Shown here: in pieces, positions 1 through 7,814 of the stretch
Layout of the letters: each line of letters opens with the position of its first letter
How positions within the stretch are numbered: position 1 is the first letter of the stretch
From: Gammaproteobacteria bacterium LSUCC0112
Lineage (GTDB): Bacteria; Pseudomonadota; Gammaproteobacteria; Pseudomonadales; Pseudohongiellaceae
Assembly: GCA_004535785.1 (NCBI GenBank)
Contig: SPIB01000002.1
Span: 448,174 to 512,173 of the forward strand
DNA: 64,000 nucleotides
Reading direction: 5' to 3'
Notes under the pieces: model-generated
What the model was told of the DNA's origin: nothing
Database searches by the model: none
Seen by the model: only the letters and a program-made list of their open reading frames with translations
Translations under genes and position numbers: made by a program

Positions 1-698
1 GCGTCTTGAGGCTCTGATATTGCAGCAGAGGCCCGCAGGGCTGCCCCGGCATCATATGACCATTTGACGCAGCCGGATTGCGTGTCGAGTGCCAGCAAAT
101 AGCCGGTTGCGCCGGCTGGATAAAACAGCGTGTTGTCACTGATGACCGGCGACGATCTCAGTCCTGCAACATTGGGAAAACCCATGGCCCAGGCCAATTC
201 CAGATTACCCAGCTCAGATTTTTCAATGCCTGCCTGCAAGGCGCTGAGATTGCGTGAAAAATTGAGATCGACTCCTGCCCCTGGCAGCGGAAATGACTGC
301 ATAGACACTGCCTGGTTTGTGTCACTGCACAAATTGCGGGTGATCCAGGCGTTATCAGCACGCTCGGCGGCCAGATAGTCAATGACCGCTGCGCGTTGCT
401 CGTCGCTAAGCCCACTGGCTTGTGCAGACATCAGCCCTTCCGTCAACGTGTAATAAAGATCATCGGCTGTCATTGATTGCAGCGTGCGCAAACTGGGTGC
501 GCGCGCGTCTCCACCCGCATGGCAGAAGGCACAAATTGTTTGATACACCAGTTCTCCCGGATGTGGCGTCCCAGTGGCGTCGGCGGGCGCGTCAGTTGAC
601 GGTGTCTGAGCCATCAACAAGGATGAGTACACCATACCAGCAGCCAATAACGTCAGTCTTCGGGCCAAACCTGGGGAATTTGTCATCAACTTTCTCAT
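1..698 (-). CDS. Cytochrome c / PQQ beta-propeller dehydrogenase, N-terminal part (polyvinyl-alcohol-dehydrogenase-like), runs off the window
   Basis: The frame is open from the ATG at 698 to the window edge, so only about 232 N-terminal residues are visible. A hydrophobic signal sequence (about residues 11-31) is followed by a haem c site CAFCH at residues 56-60 in a short cytochrome c domain, then by the start of a PQQ-type propeller (motifs SSPVISDNTLFYPAG and LLALDTQSGCVKWSY). Haem c in front of a quinoprotein propeller is the arrangement of periplasmic polyvinyl-alcohol dehydrogenases; the haem would take electrons from PQQ. The C-terminal propeller and its catalytic and PQQ ligands lie outside the window, so substrate and even enzymatic activity are inference. 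Confidence 0.8.
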   Translation of the reverse strand, partial: MRKLMTNSPGLARRLTLLAAGMVYSSLLMAQTPSTDAPADATGTPHPGELVYQTICAFCHAGGDARAPSLRTLQSMTADDLYYTLTEGLMSAQASGLSDEQRAAVIDYLAAERADNAWITRNLCSDTNQAVSMQSFPLPGAGVDLNFSRNLSALQAGIEKSELGNLELAWAMGFPNVAGLRSSPVISDNTLFYPAGATGYLLALDTQSGCVKWSYDAGAALRASAAISEPQD

Positions 699-858
699 AG
701 TTTTTTAGTTGTTGTGAGTGAGATAAAACATGTGCACCAAAGTTAACCAGAAATAAACCGCGATGACCAGACGTTGCAGCCGTAACGCCTGACACGCTGT
801 TCATGGCCAAGTGTTTGATTGTATAGTCGGTCGACATCTGCATTGGAGTGCCATTTGA

Positions 859-1701
859 ATGACTATACCTGGTGTAAACCCTGACCGAGTGACGATTGCT
901 GTCAGCGACGGCATTGCTGACATCCGTATGACCCGCGTTGACAAGCGCAACGCGCTGGACAGTGACATGTTTAACTCCCTTGCCGCGATGGGTGAGCATG
1001 TCAAAACCCTGAGCGAGGTGCGGGTGGTTGTGTTGTCCGGCAACGGGGCGTCATTTTGTGCAGGTCTGGATTTTGCATCGTTTCATGTGATGGCGTCTGG
1101 CGGCTCAGCAACCGGTTTTAAAAAGGATGGTCAATTTAATGCCGGTGCATTAACCGAAGGCGGTCTGACACATCTGGCGCAGCAGATCTGTTGGGTCTGG
1201 CAACAAATTCCGGTACCCGTTATTGCAGCCCTGCATGGACATGCATTGGGGGGCGGCATTCAACTTGCGCTGGGCAGTGATATTCGTTTTGTTCACCCTG
1301 ATACTCAATTGTCTGTGCGCGAAATTCATTGGGGCATCATCCCTGACATGACGGGTACCTTGACCTTGTCACGACTGCTACGCCCCGACATTGCCAAGGA
1401 ATTGGTGTTTACCGGCAAAATTATTGACGGCCGGGAAGCCTTTGCCATTGGGTTAGCCACCCATTTGTCAGATGACCCATATCAGGCAGCCATGGCGTTG
1501 GCCGCCCAAATAGCAGCGCGCAATCCCCATGCGGTCAGAGCAGCCAAACATCTATTGAACTTGCAGGCCAATCAGGGTGAGGCCGCACAATTTGCAGCAG
1601 AGCGAGAAGCCATTTTTAGCTTGATGGGATCCGACAATCAAAAAGAAGCGGTTGCTGCTCACTTTGACAAGCGGGATCCGGTTTTTGTGGATCCCGCTTA
1701 G
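859..1701 (+). CDS. Crotonase / enoyl-CoA hydratase family protein
   Basis: A 280-residue crotonase-fold protein acting on acyl-CoA thioesters. The two oxyanion-hole segments are visible as SFCAGLDF (about residues 66-73) and HGHALGGGIQLAL (about 120-132). In the segment that carries catalytic acids in this family the sequence is HWGIIPDMTGT, so one acid is Asp where classical hydratases have Glu; hydratase, isomerase or another crotonase activity cannot be decided. The start is supported by TTGGAGTG about eight bases upstream of the ATG. The gene stands alone, converges on the DUF5916 gene, and its stop codon lies in a perfect 11-bp inverted repeat (see 1669-1699). Confidence 0.88.
   Translation: MTIPGVNPDRVTIAVSDGIADIRMTRVDKRNALDSDMFNSLAAMGEHVKTLSEVRVVVLSGNGASFCAGLDFASFHVMASGGSATGFKKDGQFNAGALTEGGLTHLAQQICWVWQQIPVPVIAALHGHALGGGIQLALGSDIRFVHPDTQLSVREIHWGIIPDMTGTLTLSRLLRPDIAKELVFTGKIIDGREAFAIGLATHLSDDPYQAAMALAAQIAARNPHAVRAAKHLLNLQANQGEAAQFAAEREAIFSLMGSDNQKEAVAAHFDKRDPVFVDPA
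1669..1699 (+). terminator. Perfect 11-bp hairpin overlapping the crotonase stop codon
   Basis: Arms 1669-1679 (AAGCGGGATCC) and 1689-1699 (GGATCCCGCTT) are exact reverse complements around a 9-base T-rich loop. The TAG stop at 1699-1701 begins in the right arm. No U-tract follows, so this is a candidate 3'-end or stabilising hairpin and not a textbook intrinsic terminator. Confidence 0.5.
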
Positions 1702-1710
1702 ATAGAGGTG

Positions 1711-1738
1711 ATCGTTTGGGTTCACGAACCCAAACGAT
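1711..1738 (-). terminator. Perfect 13-bp palindrome overlapping the stop codon of the DUF5916 gene
   Basis: Arms 1711-1723 (ATCGTTTGGGTTC) and 1726-1738 are exact reverse complements separated by only AC. The stop codon of the minus-strand gene (1722-1724) lies at the centre, so the last five codons form one arm. It may end transcripts from either side, but no U-tract is present. Confidence 0.5.
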
Positions 1739-4133
1739 AACGCAACTTGATCACCAACGTGTCGACAACCGGTTCTGACCAGGCTTCGGTCAGCAGACCT
1801 GTGTAGTCGTCAAAGGTATTTCCGGGCAGATTGCCACCACGGGTGTATACAACAAACAAATCGGACAGCGGCGCGATCTCCCAGCGATAACGTGCCTGAA
1901 ACGACATACGACTGATCGTAAAATTGTCGCTGGTCAAGTTGGGTTTGGCAACTTCGTGAAGCTGTTCAATTCGATTAGGATTAACTTGCAAGAACTTGTT
2001 TTCATGAGCTTTTAAACCAGTCCACTGCATACCAAAGCGCAATTGCTGTTTGGCATTGATGAAGTAATCCATGGTGAATTTCGGAGACCACTGGGTTGCC
2101 TCAAAACTGGTATAACGACCATTGCCACGGTAAACCAACAGACCATCGCGCTCTGCATACGACACTTCGGCGCTCAGGGAAAAATTGTCAACTGGCCGGT
2201 AATTGATACCTGTTGTGGTGGTCAACCATTTCTCGCCCAAATCTTCGGTGTTGGCATCCACACCAAAGGTATAACGAATGACTTTGGACGGGTCAGTTTC
2301 CCAGTTGGCAACAAACTGCCAACGCCCCGGTACGTAATAATCACCACTGCCTCTGCCGAGTCGATCATCGACACGACGATGGTAGTAACGCAGACTGAGC
2401 ATGGATGAATGATTATTCAGGTACGTATAGTTTCGGGTGCCGAAAACGCCCTGTCGTACCCAATCGTTGTTGCCATTCCACTGGTTAAAAAAGAAAATAC
2501 TGGTGCTTCGTGAGCGTAAACCTTCCACATTTGATTCATTGCGCGTGTAGTTGTAGTCGGCGTGCATCAAATCGTTACGGGTCAAAAAGCCAAGGGTATT
2601 CAGTTCAAGTTTGTCGTCATGATACCCGGCCGCGATACGGTGTTGGCGGCCACGTTGAGGCTGAAAAATCAGATCGGCAGTCGCGCCCTGACCTTGCACA
2701 CCATTGACATCGCTGTGGAGCAATTGACCATCAAATACCCAGCGGGCGTCGGCAGAGAAATAGTGCATATCGATGCCGTTAACCACTGCATCCACTCGTG
2801 AATGATCGACAGAGGTGCCCATCCAGCCAATTGATCGCCGCCCGCCACCCACGGTGTCTTCGTATAACAAACGCCCTACTGTGAAATCACGGCCTTCCGC
2901 CTCCAGTTTCACAACAGTACCGTCGGGGCGCGTACCACGGATATCCATATCCGCTTCTGAGGCCAGCAAGGTGCCATAACGCCAGGAACCGTTTTGGCCA
3001 GTAAACTTCACTGCACCAATCAAGTCAGATTGGGCGCTGACATCGGTGGCGACTGTGCTGACCCCTGCCGGAATGCTGTACAAAGCAGCACTGCCAATGC
3101 GTCGGGTATTCAACATGGTTGTTGGACCGCCGGGGCCACGGGCACTCTGATTTCGAGGCGAGGTTGCAAACACATCCTGGCCTTCAAGGAAAAACGCGCG
3201 TTTCTCCGGGAAAAACGTCTCAAACGCCGTCAGGTTCACAACCACGTCGTCTGTTTCCACATTGCCAAAGTCGGGATTCAAGCTGGCAGACAGTTGCGTA
3301 TTTGTTGTAGGCCGCCAGAATATTTCTGCACCAGCTCTGACGTCGTTTTCGTTGCTGATCGCGTCATATTCCGACGACAGATAGGGATACCAGGTAATTT
3401 GTCGGCGCGGTTCAATATCCTGCAATTCAAACTTTTGAAACGCCGACAGGAATTCATTGACTGTGGTAGGCAATGCCGGGAACGACCAGGTTTCATTAAG
3501 CGAACCCACCTGGCGCTCTGTGTAGACACCAATACGTCTGACATCGCCCGACACCTGCGGCAGCGCCATCATTGACCAGGGGATAAAATACTCAGCGACC
3601 CAGCCACCCTCAACCACACTGGTTTCCGCGTCCCAGGACCCGTCCCACTGCATGTTCATGGAGCGCTCTGGCAATATGGTGCCATCGGTTTTGGAACCGC
3701 CGAGATTCACCCGCATCATGTAACCGTACAGCCCTTCGCCGGAGGCATCAATACTGATGACTACGCCATCGCGTTCGAGGCGGGTATCCCGGGGAGTCAT
3801 ACGAGCTACCAGTGTATTGGTATCCTGATGGTTCATGACACCGACGTAGATGCCGCGCTCGGTATAAAAAATTTTGGTTTCTGTGCGAAGAGAAGAATCA
3901 GCCAGTGTATCTGGCAGAATAACGCGCATGCCATCAATGACAGGCACTTGCTGCCAGATAGCTTCGTCAAGCCGACCATCCAGAGTGATGTCAGCAACAC
4001 CTTCGTCCATGCGTGTTAATTGCGGAACAACTTCCTGAGCATTCAACACCGTGACTGGCGCTAAACTGCCAATCACACAGGTGGTGGCGCAGATAGCAGC
4101 ATACAACTTACTGAATTTATTGTTTTTTAACAT
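1722..4133 (-). CDS. Secreted/outer-membrane DUF5916 protein with N-terminal CBM9-like domain
   Basis: An 803-residue exported protein. A signal peptide (about residues 1-32, ending near LNAQE) precedes a CBM9-like sandwich that starts at the typical DITLDGRLDEAIW segment (about residues 47-60) and includes YTERGIYVGV. The rest is rich in alternating polar/aromatic strands (for example ITWYPYLSSEYD, LSASLNPDFGNVETDDVVVNLT, FFPEKRAFFLEGQDVF) and ends in a strand closing with RYRLGS, as expected for the DUF5916 barrel. The family is usually placed in the outer membrane of carbohydrate- or peptide-degrading marine bacteria; its function is not established. A SD-like AAGGG precedes the ATG. No SusCD-type or CAZyme partner lies next to it. 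Confidence 0.85.
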   Translation of the reverse strand: MLKNNKFSKLYAAICATTCVIGSLAPVTVLNAQEVVPQLTRMDEGVADITLDGRLDEAIWQQVPVIDGMRVILPDTLADSSLRTETKIFYTERGIYVGVMNHQDTNTLVARMTPRDTRLERDGVVISIDASGEGLYGYMMRVNLGGSKTDGTILPERSMNMQWDGSWDAETSVVEGGWVAEYFIPWSMMALPQVSGDVRRIGVYTERQVGSLNETWSFPALPTTVNEFLSAFQKFELQDIEPRRQITWYPYLSSEYDAISNENDVRAGAEIFWRPTTNTQLSASLNPDFGNVETDDVVVNLTAFETFFPEKRAFFLEGQDVFATSPRNQSARGPGGPTTMLNTRRIGSAALYSIPAGVSTVATDVSAQSDLIGAVKFTGQNGSWRYGTLLASEADMDIRGTRPDGTVVKLEAEGRDFTVGRLLYEDTVGGGRRSIGWMGTSVDHSRVDAVVNGIDMHYFSADARWVFDGQLLHSDVNGVQGQGATADLIFQPQRGRQHRIAAGYHDDKLELNTLGFLTRNDLMHADYNYTRNESNVEGLRSRSTSIFFFNQWNGNNDWVRQGVFGTRNYTYLNNHSSMLSLRYYHRRVDDRLGRGSGDYYVPGRWQFVANWETDPSKVIRYTFGVDANTEDLGEKWLTTTTGINYRPVDNFSLSAEVSYAERDGLLVYRGNGRYTSFEATQWSPKFTMDYFINAKQQLRFGMQWTGLKAHENKFLQVNPNRIEQLHEVAKPNLTSDNFTISRMSFQARYRWEIAPLSDLFVVYTRGGNLPGNTFDDYTGLLTEAWSEPVVDTLVIKLRYRLGS

Positions 4134-4242
4134 TATCCCTTGCTCGTTTTTCAGGCTTCTTGACGTGTCGAAACCAGTATTATTTTGAGGCGCTCAAGGG
4201 ACTATAACCTTCTTGAATCAATTTACCGAACGAGGGCTACAA

Positions 4243-5949
4243 TTAGTTGCAATTCTTGGACATAAGTAAGTCCCGTGCTTCACCAGGCTGCATAAACCAT
4301 TGAAGGCATGCGTGTTCATCAGGCAATTGAACATCAACAACGGATTCTTGCGAGCGTTGTGCCAGCATGATTTGCCTCGCCTCCGTCAGTGCCTTGTTTA
4401 AATCAGGCGTTTCCGGTAGCTGTTTGATGCTGTGATTATTGCCCGCAACGTCGTGTGTCCAATCGATTTGTTCAATGGCATTGCGTGGTCTGAGAACTGC
4501 GCGGTCGTGTGGTTGTTTGAAAAGCGAAACGTGGCGCCAGACGCCAGACACCGTATCGTATTGGTATTCCGGCAGCATCCGCCAGCCAGACTCTGCAATC
4601 AGTTCCAGTGCGCTGAGCAGATAGGCGAACTCCTCATCAGAAATAAAATAATTAAAATTCAGACGTACCCAGCCGGGGCGTAACACCGCCACGCCATCGG
4701 ATACAGCAGCTTCAATTTTTTTGCTGTAGTGCATGTCCATATCCAACAAGGCATGCGCGTAGGGTCCTGCACATGAGCACCCGCCTCTGACCTGAATACC
4801 AAACAAATCATTCAGCAAGGACACTACGAAACCGTAGTGCAATTCTTTACCTTGATGGCGAAACCGTAAGGAAAAGATGGGCAGACGTTCACATTGCGCA
4901 CCGCCCAGTACCTCGATGTTGCAATGGTTATTCAGACGCTGCATTGCTTGCTGACACAATGCACTTTCGCGTAACTGTATCTGATCAGTGCCAACCTGTT
5001 GTTGTAAGGAGAACACCAGGCCTGCCCGGATTGACTCGATGATTGCCGGTGTGCCGCCCTCTTCCTTACGCTCCACATCCCTGACATACACATGATCCTC
5101 AGGCGTGACATACATCACTGTGCCACCGCCGACAACGGCGGGTACCTTGTTTTGGAACAGGTGCTGTTTTGCGACCAGAATGCCCGGGGTTCCTGGCCCG
5201 CCAACAAATTTATGAGGCGACAGGAAAACAGCATCAAGGGCGTTGACCGCGTTCATGTCGATGCTGACATAGGGGCCAGCTGCCGCATAATCCCAACACG
5301 CCAATGCGCCATACTTTTTTAACAGTGCGGTTACTGCCGCTACATCAGACTTGATGCCAGTGACATTGGACGCCGCCGAAAAACTGCCAATCAATAATGG
5401 ACGATGTTGGTGTTTCCGCAAGGCAGTTTCGAGTGCATGCATGTCAATGCCTCCGGTTTTATCCAGCGGAATCACTTCGACAATAGCGATACTTTCGCGC
5501 CATGGCAGTTCATTTGAATGGTGCTCGTACGGCCCGATAAACACCACCGGGAGCATGTCGTCGTTCAGGCAACTGGATAAGCCACATTGAGAATCCAGCT
5601 CGGCCGGCAGGCTCAGATTCATGACCGCAATCAACTTGTTAATGGCAGCCGTCGCGCCAGAACCACAAAAAATGACTTTATCTTGATCAGTGCCATTCAC
5701 TGCCTTGCGCACCATTTGCCTGGCAGATTCTCGCCACTCAGTTGTCCGCGCGCCGGTCAACGTCGTCTCCGTATGTGTATTGGCGTAAAACGGCAAAACC
5801 TGTTGCCGGATAAAGTCCTCGATAAAGTCCAGGCTGCGCCCGGATGCCGTGTAATCTGCGTATATCAGCGGTTTTTTGCCAAACACGGTGTCTACCGGCA
5901 TGGATTGTCCAATCACACCCTGGCGAATTTTTTCAATCAAACTACTCAT
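4243..5949 (-). CDS. PLP-dependent aminotransferase class V / cysteine-desulfurase-like enzyme
   Basis: A fold-type I PLP enzyme of 568 residues from the ATG at 5949. Family marks are the N-terminal YADYTASGRSL and YANTHTE segments, FCGSGATAAINK for phosphate binding, the Schiff-base lysine in SPHKFVGGPGTPG, and a candidate sulfur-carrying cysteine in RGGCSCAGPYAH. It is longer than SufS or IscS (about 400 residues) because of an extra C-terminal region of about 130 residues. An upstream in-frame ATG at 6009 has a better SD (AAGGGG) but would add 20 hydrophobic residues that I do not recognise as family sequence; the start is therefore uncertain. It is divergent from an Lrp/AsnC regulator, which may control it. 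Substrate unknown; not part of the suf cluster at 25-31 kb. Confidence 0.8.
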   Translation of the reverse strand: MSSLIEKIRQGVIGQSMPVDTVFGKKPLIYADYTASGRSLDFIEDFIRQQVLPFYANTHTETTLTGARTTEWRESARQMVRKAVNGTDQDKVIFCGSGATAAINKLIAVMNLSLPAELDSQCGLSSCLNDDMLPVVFIGPYEHHSNELPWRESIAIVEVIPLDKTGGIDMHALETALRKHQHRPLLIGSFSAASNVTGIKSDVAAVTALLKKYGALACWDYAAAGPYVSIDMNAVNALDAVFLSPHKFVGGPGTPGILVAKQHLFQNKVPAVVGGGTVMYVTPEDHVYVRDVERKEEGGTPAIIESIRAGLVFSLQQQVGTDQIQLRESALCQQAMQRLNNHCNIEVLGGAQCERLPIFSLRFRHQGKELHYGFVVSLLNDLFGIQVRGGCSCAGPYAHALLDMDMHYSKKIEAAVSDGVAVLRPGWVRLNFNYFISDEEFAYLLSALELIAESGWRMLPEYQYDTVSGVWRHVSLFKQPHDRAVLRPRNAIEQIDWTHDVAGNNHSIKQLPETPDLNKALTEARQIMLAQRSQESVVDVQLPDEHACLQWFMQPGEARDLLMSKNCN

Positions 5950-6043
5950 AAAATCGGTGCCCGACAGTAAAATGACGAAGATTAGTTTAGTGTCTGCAGA
6001 TTGAAACATTGTCCCCTTTTTGCTTGCTTATACACACAAAAAC

Positions 6044-6073
6044 GGAATTTTGTTCCATATTTTCACCTATAAT
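6044..6073 (+). promoter_or_regulatory. Candidate lrp-family promoter -10 and dyad in the divergent intergenic region
   Basis: A consensus TATAAT at 6068-6073 lies 41 bases before the SD of the Lrp/AsnC gene; the -35 (around GAATTT) is weak. The imperfect dyad GGAATTTTGTTCC at 6044-6056 lies between the two divergent genes and is a possible binding site for the regulator. Both calls rest on visual matching only. Confidence 0.35.
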
Positions 6074-6123
6074 CAGAATACATGACCAATCAGGGTGTTT
6101 GATATCCACAGGAGATGCCAAGT

Positions 6124-6582
6124 ATGACTCAGCAACTGGATGCGCAAGACCGACAGCTGCTTGAATTGATGCAAACTGATGCAGCCCTGTCCGTTGCAGA
6201 CCTGGCTGAAAAAGTTGGTATGTCCAAATCAGCCTGTTGGCGCAGGATTCAGAAATTTGAGGAAAATGGCACTATCCGGCAACGTGTCACATTGCTGGAT
6301 CCCGCCAGATTGGGGCTGGGCCTGACGGTGTTTGTTACCATACGCACCAATCAACATAACGCAGCGTGGGCGGAAAAATTCAAATCGGTTGTGCAGAGTG
6401 TGGAAGGTGTACTTGAGGTTTATCGGTTGGGTGGCCAGATTGACTATCTGCTCAAGGCTGTTGTCCCGGATATGCCGGGTTACGACCGGCTCTATCAAAA
6501 ATTGATAGAGGCCGATCTGTTTGATGTGACCGCCAGTTTTGTCATGGAGGAGATCAAGTTAACAACCGTATTGCCACTGTAA
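6124..6582 (+). CDS. Lrp/AsnC family transcriptional regulator
   Basis: A 152-residue regulator with the family's two parts: an N-terminal winged helix-turn-helix (LDAQDRQLLELMQTDAALS, then LAEKVGMSKSACWRRIQKFE) and a C-terminal RAM ligand/oligomerisation domain (LGLTVFVTIRT, VLEVYRLGGQIDYLLKAVVPD). The ATG at 6124 is preferred over the ATG at 6115 because AGGAG at 6110-6114 is nine bases upstream of the former but abuts the latter. Lrp-type proteins typically sense amino acids; its divergent neighbour is a PLP enzyme, so local control of that gene is a reasonable inference. Confidence 0.9.
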   Translation: MTQQLDAQDRQLLELMQTDAALSVADLAEKVGMSKSACWRRIQKFEENGTIRQRVTLLDPARLGLGLTVFVTIRTNQHNAAWAEKFKSVVQSVEGVLEVYRLGGQIDYLLKAVVPDMPGYDRLYQKLIEADLFDVTASFVMEEIKLTTVLPL

Positions 6583-6593
6583 TGCGTCCAACA

Positions 6594-7814
6594 TCATGAC
6601 TTGAGCTGGTTGGCAGTTGGTGGGACTCTCACCCAACCTTCCATCAGTACCCGCGCACTGCGGCTCATAATGGCTTTTTTGACGCGCCATTCTCCGTCAG
6701 ACTGCGTGGCCTCAGCGCCCACCCGCAGCGTGCCGGATGGATGACCAAACGTGACCGCGGTGCGATTGCCACCTCCGGCAGCCAGATTAACCAAGGTGCC
6801 AGGTATGGCAGCGGCGGTTCCTATGGCCACTGCAGCCGTACCCATCATGGCATGGTGCAGTTTGCCCATCGACAGTGCCCTGACCAGCAAATCGATGTCC
6901 GTTGAATCGACCTGCTTGCCACTGGATGACAAGTAGCTTTTGGGTGGGGAGACGAAGGCGACTTTGGGTGTATGTTGACGGGCAACCGCTTCACTGATGT
7001 CCTTGATCAATCCCATTTTGTGCGCACCATAGGCGCGGATGGTTTCGAAGCGTTGCAAGGCGTATGGATCGTTATTTATAGCGTCCTGTAATTCAGTGCC
7101 TGCGTACCCCACATCAGCAGCGTTGAGAAAAATAGTGGGAATTCCGGCATTGATCAACGTCGCCTTGAATGTGCCTACACCGGGCACCTCCAGATCATCA
7201 ATCAGTTGGCCGGTCGGGAACATGGAGCCGCCGGCATCGCCTTCGCCCTCGTCTGCCGGATCAATAAACTCGAGCTGTACTTCCGCGGCTGGGAAGGTTA
7301 CACCGTCCAATTCAAAATCGCCGGTTTCCTGCACTTCACCATCGCTGATGGCCACGTGGGCAATAATGGTTTTTTTGATATTGGCCTGCCAGATACGCAC
7401 GGTGCAGATGCCATTCTCTGGCACTCTCTCTGCAGCCACCAGACCCTTGCTGATGGCAAAACCACCCACCGCGGCAGAAAGATTGCCACAATTGCCGCTC
7501 CAGTCTACAAAGGATTTGTCTATAGCGACCTGTCCAAACAAATAGTCAACATCATGATCAGCATGTGCGCTCTTTGACACAATCACTGTTTTGCTGGTGC
7601 TGGATGTTGCACCACCCATGCCGTCAATCTGTTTGCCATAAGGATCCGGGCTGCCAATGATGCGCAACAGCAACTCATCCCTCGCGGCCCCAGGAATCCG
7701 GGCAAATGCCGGCAATTCGGTCAGCAGGAAAAAAACACCTTTGCTGGTGCCGCCACGCATATACGTGGCCGGGACTCTTATTTGATGGGCAAACCGTTTC
7801 ACCAACTGCGTCAT
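6594..7814 (-). CDS. prpF: 2-methylaconitate cis-trans isomerase PrpF
   Basis: A 406-residue PrpF protein, the isomerase that works with AcnD in the 2-methylcitrate route of propionate breakdown. The start VPATYMRGGTSKGVFFLL is the family hallmark, and GNCGNLSAAVGGFA and MGTAAVAIGTAAAIPGTLVN further support it. The gene overlaps acnD by four bases (ATGA) and has an AAGGTG SD inside the acnD end, so translational coupling is likely. It is the last gene of the prp operon and converges on the Lrp gene. Confidence 0.95.
   Translation of the reverse strand: MTQLVKRFAHQIRVPATYMRGGTSKGVFFLLTELPAFARIPGAARDELLLRIIGSPDPYGKQIDGMGGATSSTSKTVIVSKSAHADHDVDYLFGQVAIDKSFVDWSGNCGNLSAAVGGFAISKGLVAAERVPENGICTVRIWQANIKKTIIAHVAISDGEVQETGDFELDGVTFPAAEVQLEFIDPADEGEGDAGGSMFPTGQLIDDLEVPGVGTFKATLINAGIPTIFLNAADVGYAGTELQDAINNDPYALQRFETIRAYGAHKMGLIKDISEAVARQHTPKVAFVSPPKSYLSSSGKQVDSTDIDLLVRALSMGKLHHAMMGTAAVAIGTAAAIPGTLVNLAAGGGNRTAVTFGHPSGTLRVGAEATQSDGEWRVKKAIMSRSARVLMEGWVRVPPTANQLKS

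Noticed and set aside
2994..3575. 193-codon plus-strand ORF opposite the DUF5916 gene
   Set aside because: Antisense shadow of a well-supported gene, with no family motifs, signal or SD.
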